This document shows positions 2,753-5,751 of a stretch of 5,751 bases of DNA, piece by piece. The position numbers and the translations under genes are program-made. The DNA is from DASZVN01 sp035547055 (GTDB lineage: Bacteria; Pseudomonadota; Alphaproteobacteria; Rhizobiales; Methylopilaceae): the NCBI GenBank assembly GCA_035547055.1, contig DASZVN010000104.1, positions 1 to 5,751 on the forward strand, given 5' to 3'. The notes below the pieces were generated by a model. The model saw only the letters and a list, made by a program, of their open reading frames with translations, ran no database searches and was not told the DNA's origin. Position 1 is the first letter of the stretch, and the number at the start of each line of letters is the position of its first letter.

Positions 2753-5751
2753 ATGAGCGTCTCCCGCATGCTTCCCGCCGCCGCCCGCGGCCGCAGCGTC
2801 ACCGCGCTGCTCGGCCCCACCAACACCGGCAAGACCCATCTCGCGATCGAGCGCATGGTGGCGCAGCCGAGCGGGCTGATCGGCCTGCCGCTCCGCCTCC
2901 TCGCCCGCGAGGTCTATGCCCGCGTGGTCGCCAAAGTGGGCGCCGACGCCGTCGCCCTCGTCACCGGCGAGGAGAAGATCAAGCCGCCGTCGCCGCGCTT
3001 CTGGGTCTCGACCGTCGAGGCGATGCCGCAGGACCTCGCGGTCGACTTCGTCGCGATCGACGAGGTGCAGCTCGCCGCCGACCTCGACCGCGGCCACGTC
3101 TTCACCGACCGCATGCTGAACCGGCGCGGCCGCTTCGAGACGCTGCTGCTCGGCGCCGCGACGATCCGGCCGCTGGTCGAGAAGCTGATCCCCGGCGCCA
3201 ACATCATCGGCCGGCCGCGGCTGTCGACGCTCACCTTCGCCGGCGAGCGCAAGATCACCCGGCTGCCGCCGCGCTCGGCGATCGTGGCGTTCTCGGCCGA
3301 CGAGGTCTACGCCATCGCCGAGCTGGTGCGGCGCAACCGCGGCGGCGCCGCGGTCGTGCTCGGCGCGCTGTCGCCCCGCACCCGCAACGCCCAGGTCGAG
3401 CTCTACCAGTCCGGCGAGGTCGACTATCTGGTCGCGACCGACGCCATCGGCATGGGACTGAACCTCGACCTCGACCACGTCGCCTTCGCCGCCGACCGCA
3501 AGTTCGACGGCTTCCAGTTCCGCCGCCTCAACGCCGGCGAGTTCGGCCAGATCGCCGGCCGCGCCGGGCGGCACCTCCGGAACGGCACGTTCGGCACCAC
3601 CGGGCGCTGCCCCCCGCTTGAGGACGAGCTGGTGCAGCGGCTCGAGAGCCACGATTTCGAGCCGGTCCGCACCCTGCAATGGCGCAACGCCGACCTCGAC
3701 TTCGCCTCGCTCGCCGCCTTGCAGGAAAGCCTCGCCGCGACGCCGCAGGAGGAGGGGCTGACCCGCGCGCTGCCGGGCGACGACGTCTCCGCACTCGACC
3801 ACGCCGCCCGCGACGCCGACATCCGCGCGCTGGCGTCGAGCCCGGCCCAGGTGGCGCGCCTCTGGGAGGTCTGCCAGGTGCCGGACTACCGCAAGGTGGC
3901 GCCGGCCGCCCACGCCGAGCTGGTCGCGACGCTCTACGGCTACCTCGCCCGCGAGGGCACCGTCCCGACCGACTGGTTCGCCGCCCAGGTCAAGCGCGGC
4001 GAGCGCACCGACGGCGACATCGACACCCTGGCGGCGCGCATCGCCCATGCCCGGACCTGGGCCTTCGTCGCCAACCGCGCCGACTGGCTGGCCGATCCCG
4101 AGGAGTGGCAGGGCATCACCCGCGAGGTCGAGGACCGCCTGTCGGATGCGCTCCACGAGCGGCTGACCCAGCGCTTCGTCGACCGCCGCACCAGCGTCCT
4201 GATGCGCCGCCTCCGCGAGAAGGAGATGCTCGACGCCGAGATCACGCCGTCGGGCGATGTCGTTGTCGAGGGCCAGCATCTCGGCAGCCTGCTGGGCTTC
4301 CGCTTCACGCCCGATGCGACTGCCCAGGAATCCGAGGGCAAGGCGCTCCGGGCCGCGGCGCAGAACGTGCTGTCGGGCGAGCTCGAGGCGCGCTCGGAGC
4401 GGCTTGCCGCGGCGCCCGACGCCGACATCGTGCTGGCGTCCGGCGGCATGCTGCGCTGGCGCGGCGAGCCGGTCGGCCGGCTGATCGCCGGCGAGCGACT
4501 GCTCGCGCCGCAGGTCCGCCTCCTCGCCGACGATACGCTGTCGGTGCCGGCGCGGGAGCGCGCCGAGGGGCGGCTCGCGCTCTGGGTCGCGACCCACATC
4601 AAGCGCCTGCTCGGGGCGCTCGCCGAGCTGGAGGCCGCCGCCGAGATCACCGGCGTCGCCCGCGGCATCGCCTACCAGCTCGTCGAGGGGCTCGGCGTGC
4701 TGGAGCGCTCGGCGGTCGCGGCCGAGGCGAAGTCGCTCGGCCAGCCCGAGCGGGCGGCGCTCAGGAAGCACGGCGTCCGCTTCGGCGCCTACCACATCTT
4801 CCTGCCGGCGCTACTGAAGCCGGCGCCGCGGAGCCTCGCGGCCCAGCTCTGGGCGCTGCAGCAGGGCTCGATGGAGATCAAGGGCCTCGACGAGCTGCCA
4901 CGCCTCGCCGCGAGCGGCCGGACCTCGTTCGCGTCCGATCCCGAGGTCCCGCAGGCCCTGCTCGCGATGCTCGGCTTTCGCGGCATCGGGCCACGGGCGC
5001 TCCGCATCGACATCCTGGAGCGGCTGGCCGACCTGATCCGCGCCGCGATCGCCTACCGGCCGGGCGCCAGCGAAGGCACCCCGCCGCCCGGCGCGGCGGA
5101 GGGCAACGGCTTCACCGTGACCCCGGCCATGACCTCGATCGCGGGCTGCGCCGGCGACGATTTCGCCGCGGTGCTGCGCGCGCTCGGCTATCGCAGCGAG
5201 AAGCGCCCCGCTCCGCCGCCCACCCCGGCCGCGCCGCGAGCGGAGGCTACCGCGCCGGATGCGGCTGCCGAGCCGGCCGCGGCCGAAAGCCAGGCAGAGC
5301 CCGAGGAGGTTTTCGCCGACGCCACCGAAGGCCGGGCCCTGAGCGAAGCCGCGGCCGAAGAGCCGGCGGGTGCGGAGACCGCGGCCTCCGAAGCGGATGC
5401 CGAGCTTGCCGGCGACCCGATCGCAGCCGAACCGGCCGCGGCGGATCCGGCGATCGAGATCACGGTCGTCGAAGAGGATGCCGCCGAGCCCGGGGCGACG
5501 GCCGACGCTGCACCGGAGCCGGAGGTCGCGGCAGAGGCTTCCGCCGTCCCGGCCGAAGCGGCGATGAATTCGGCAGAGCCCGAATTTATCGAAATCTGGC
5601 GCCCGGCCCGGCACGAGCCGCGGCGACCGCCGCGCGAGAGCCGGCCACGGCCGCAGCAGGGCCATCGCCGCCCGCCTCGCCGCCCTGCCGCCGCGGCGGC
5701 GGGAGCCGACCCGGCCACCGCAACCGCGGCGGGTGGCGCACCCGCGGAGCA
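2753..5751 (+). CDS. SUV3/MgpS-like ATP-dependent RNA helicase (3' end outside window)
   Basis: Superfamily 2 helicase related to mitochondrial SUV3 and alphaproteobacterial MgpS-type proteins, expected to unwind RNA using ATP in the cytoplasm. The frame is open for 999 codons to the window edge without a stop. Motifs: Walker A GPTNTGKT (21-28), LPLRLLAREVY (45-55), LVTGEE (69-74), STVEAMP (86-92), Walker B DEVQ (103-106), LLGAAT (132-137), VVLGALSPRTR (201-211), VATDAIGMGLNL (227-238) and the arginine-finger motif QIAGRAGR (266-273). These match SUV3 motifs closely and the two RecA lobes look intact. A long family-specific region follows, including VRFGAYHIFLPALLKP around 675-690. From about residue 818 the protein is Ala/Glu/Pro-rich and acidic, then EFIEIWRP (944-951) leads into an Arg/Pro-rich basic tail. 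ATG 2753 is chosen because TGA at 2693 closes the frame upstream and the motif spacing fits the family; no Shine-Dalgarno precedes it. ATG 2768 is the alternative. The substrate is not known from sequence. Confidence 0.92.
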   Translation, partial: MSVSRMLPAAARGRSVTALLGPTNTGKTHLAIERMVAQPSGLIGLPLRLLAREVYARVVAKVGADAVALVTGEEKIKPPSPRFWVSTVEAMPQDLAVDFVAIDEVQLAADLDRGHVFTDRMLNRRGRFETLLLGAATIRPLVEKLIPGANIIGRPRLSTLTFAGERKITRLPPRSAIVAFSADEVYAIAELVRRNRGGAAVVLGALSPRTRNAQVELYQSGEVDYLVATDAIGMGLNLDLDHVAFAADRKFDGFQFRRLNAGEFGQIAGRAGRHLRNGTFGTTGRCPPLEDELVQRLESHDFEPVRTLQWRNADLDFASLAALQESLAATPQEEGLTRALPGDDVSALDHAARDADIRALASSPAQVARLWEVCQVPDYRKVAPAAHAELVATLYGYLAREGTVPTDWFAAQVKRGERTDGDIDTLAARIAHARTWAFVANRADWLADPEEWQGITREVEDRLSDALHERLTQRFVDRRTSVLMRRLREKEMLDAEITPSGDVVVEGQHLGSLLGFRFTPDATAQESEGKALRAAAQNVLSGELEARSERLAAAPDADIVLASGGMLRWRGEPVGRLIAGERLLAPQVRLLADDTLSVPARERAEGRLALWVATHIKRLLGALAELEAAAEITGVARGIAYQLVEGLGVLERSAVAAEAKSLGQPERAALRKHGVRFGAYHIFLPALLKPAPRSLAAQLWALQQGSMEIKGLDELPRLAASGRTSFASDPEVPQALLAMLGFRGIGPRALRIDILERLADLIRAAIAYRPGASEGTPPPGAAEGNGFTVTPAMTSIAGCAGDDFAAVLRALGYRSEKRPAPPPTPAAPRAEATAPDAAAEPAAAESQAEPEEVFADATEGRALSEAAAEEPAGAETAASEADAELAGDPIAAEPAAADPAIEITVVEEDAAEPGATADAAPEPEVAAEASAVPAEAAMNSAEPEFIEIWRPARHEPRRPPRESRPRPQQGHRRPPRRPAAAAAGADPATATAAGGAPAE
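5204..5751 (+). other. Low-complexity acidic-to-basic tail of the helicase
   Basis: Residues ~818 to 943 of the helicase are dominated by Ala, Glu and Pro with repeated AEPAA/AAEP-like units and are strongly acidic. The short EFIEIWRP motif (944-951) follows, and then a basic stretch rich in Arg, Pro, His and Gln that passes into Ala/Gly-rich sequence at the window edge. Such tails are likely disordered. The basic part resembles RNA-binding tails of related helicases. GC-rich codon repetition explains long open frames on the opposite strand here. Confidence 0.7.

Noticed and set aside
2678..4795. Minus-strand open frame of 705 codons opposite the helicase
   Set aside because: The composition is low-complexity and no motif is seen, while the plus strand has a complete set of SUV3-like helicase motifs.
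4811..5665. Minus-strand open frame rich in Gly and Arg
   Set aside because: It is the antisense of the helicase's Ala/Glu/Pro-rich tail; its Gly/Arg repeats are a by-product of that composition.

Overview
The window comes from a very GC-rich bacterium, most likely an alphaproteobacterium. Three things point there: a DUF3108 periplasmic protein next to a SUV3/MgpS-type DEAD-like helicase with a long acidic then Arg-rich tail, strong G/C third-position bias in all three large genes, and an intergenic block crowded with GANTC, the recognition sequence of the alphaproteobacterial cell-cycle methyltransferase CcrM. The genus cannot be told from this stretch.

Layout. Positions 1-1412 (minus strand) hold most of a glycerol kinase gene (glpK); the last roughly 30 codons lie beyond the left edge. 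Positions 1413-1632 are a divergent promoter region with two perfect palindromes, a TATAAC -10-like box facing glpK and a TTGACG -35-like box facing right. Positions 1633-2451 (plus) encode an exported DUF3108 protein. Positions 2452-2752 are an unusual intergenic region: a 110-base part of it is 46% G+C by direct count, it carries long inverted repeats and a possible small leader ORF, and together with the DUF3108 stop codon it contains ten GANTC sites in 210 bases. The rest of the window has only two. Positions 2753-5751 (plus) encode a large SUV3/MgpS-like RNA helicase that is still open at the right edge (999 codons visible).

How the parts fit. GlpK phosphorylates glycerol in the cytoplasm for glycerolipid and central metabolism; it is read away from the other two genes and need not be functionally linked to them. 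DUF3108 and the helicase are co-directional but about 300 bases apart, so the helicase probably has its own promoter or a regulated leader.

The most interesting signal is the GANTC cluster at 2450-2659. It coincides with a 13-bp inverted repeat and a 14-bp near-perfect hairpin that compete for the same bases. A methylation-responsive or structured regulatory element controlling the helicase is a reasonable hypothesis, but nothing in the sequence alone proves it.
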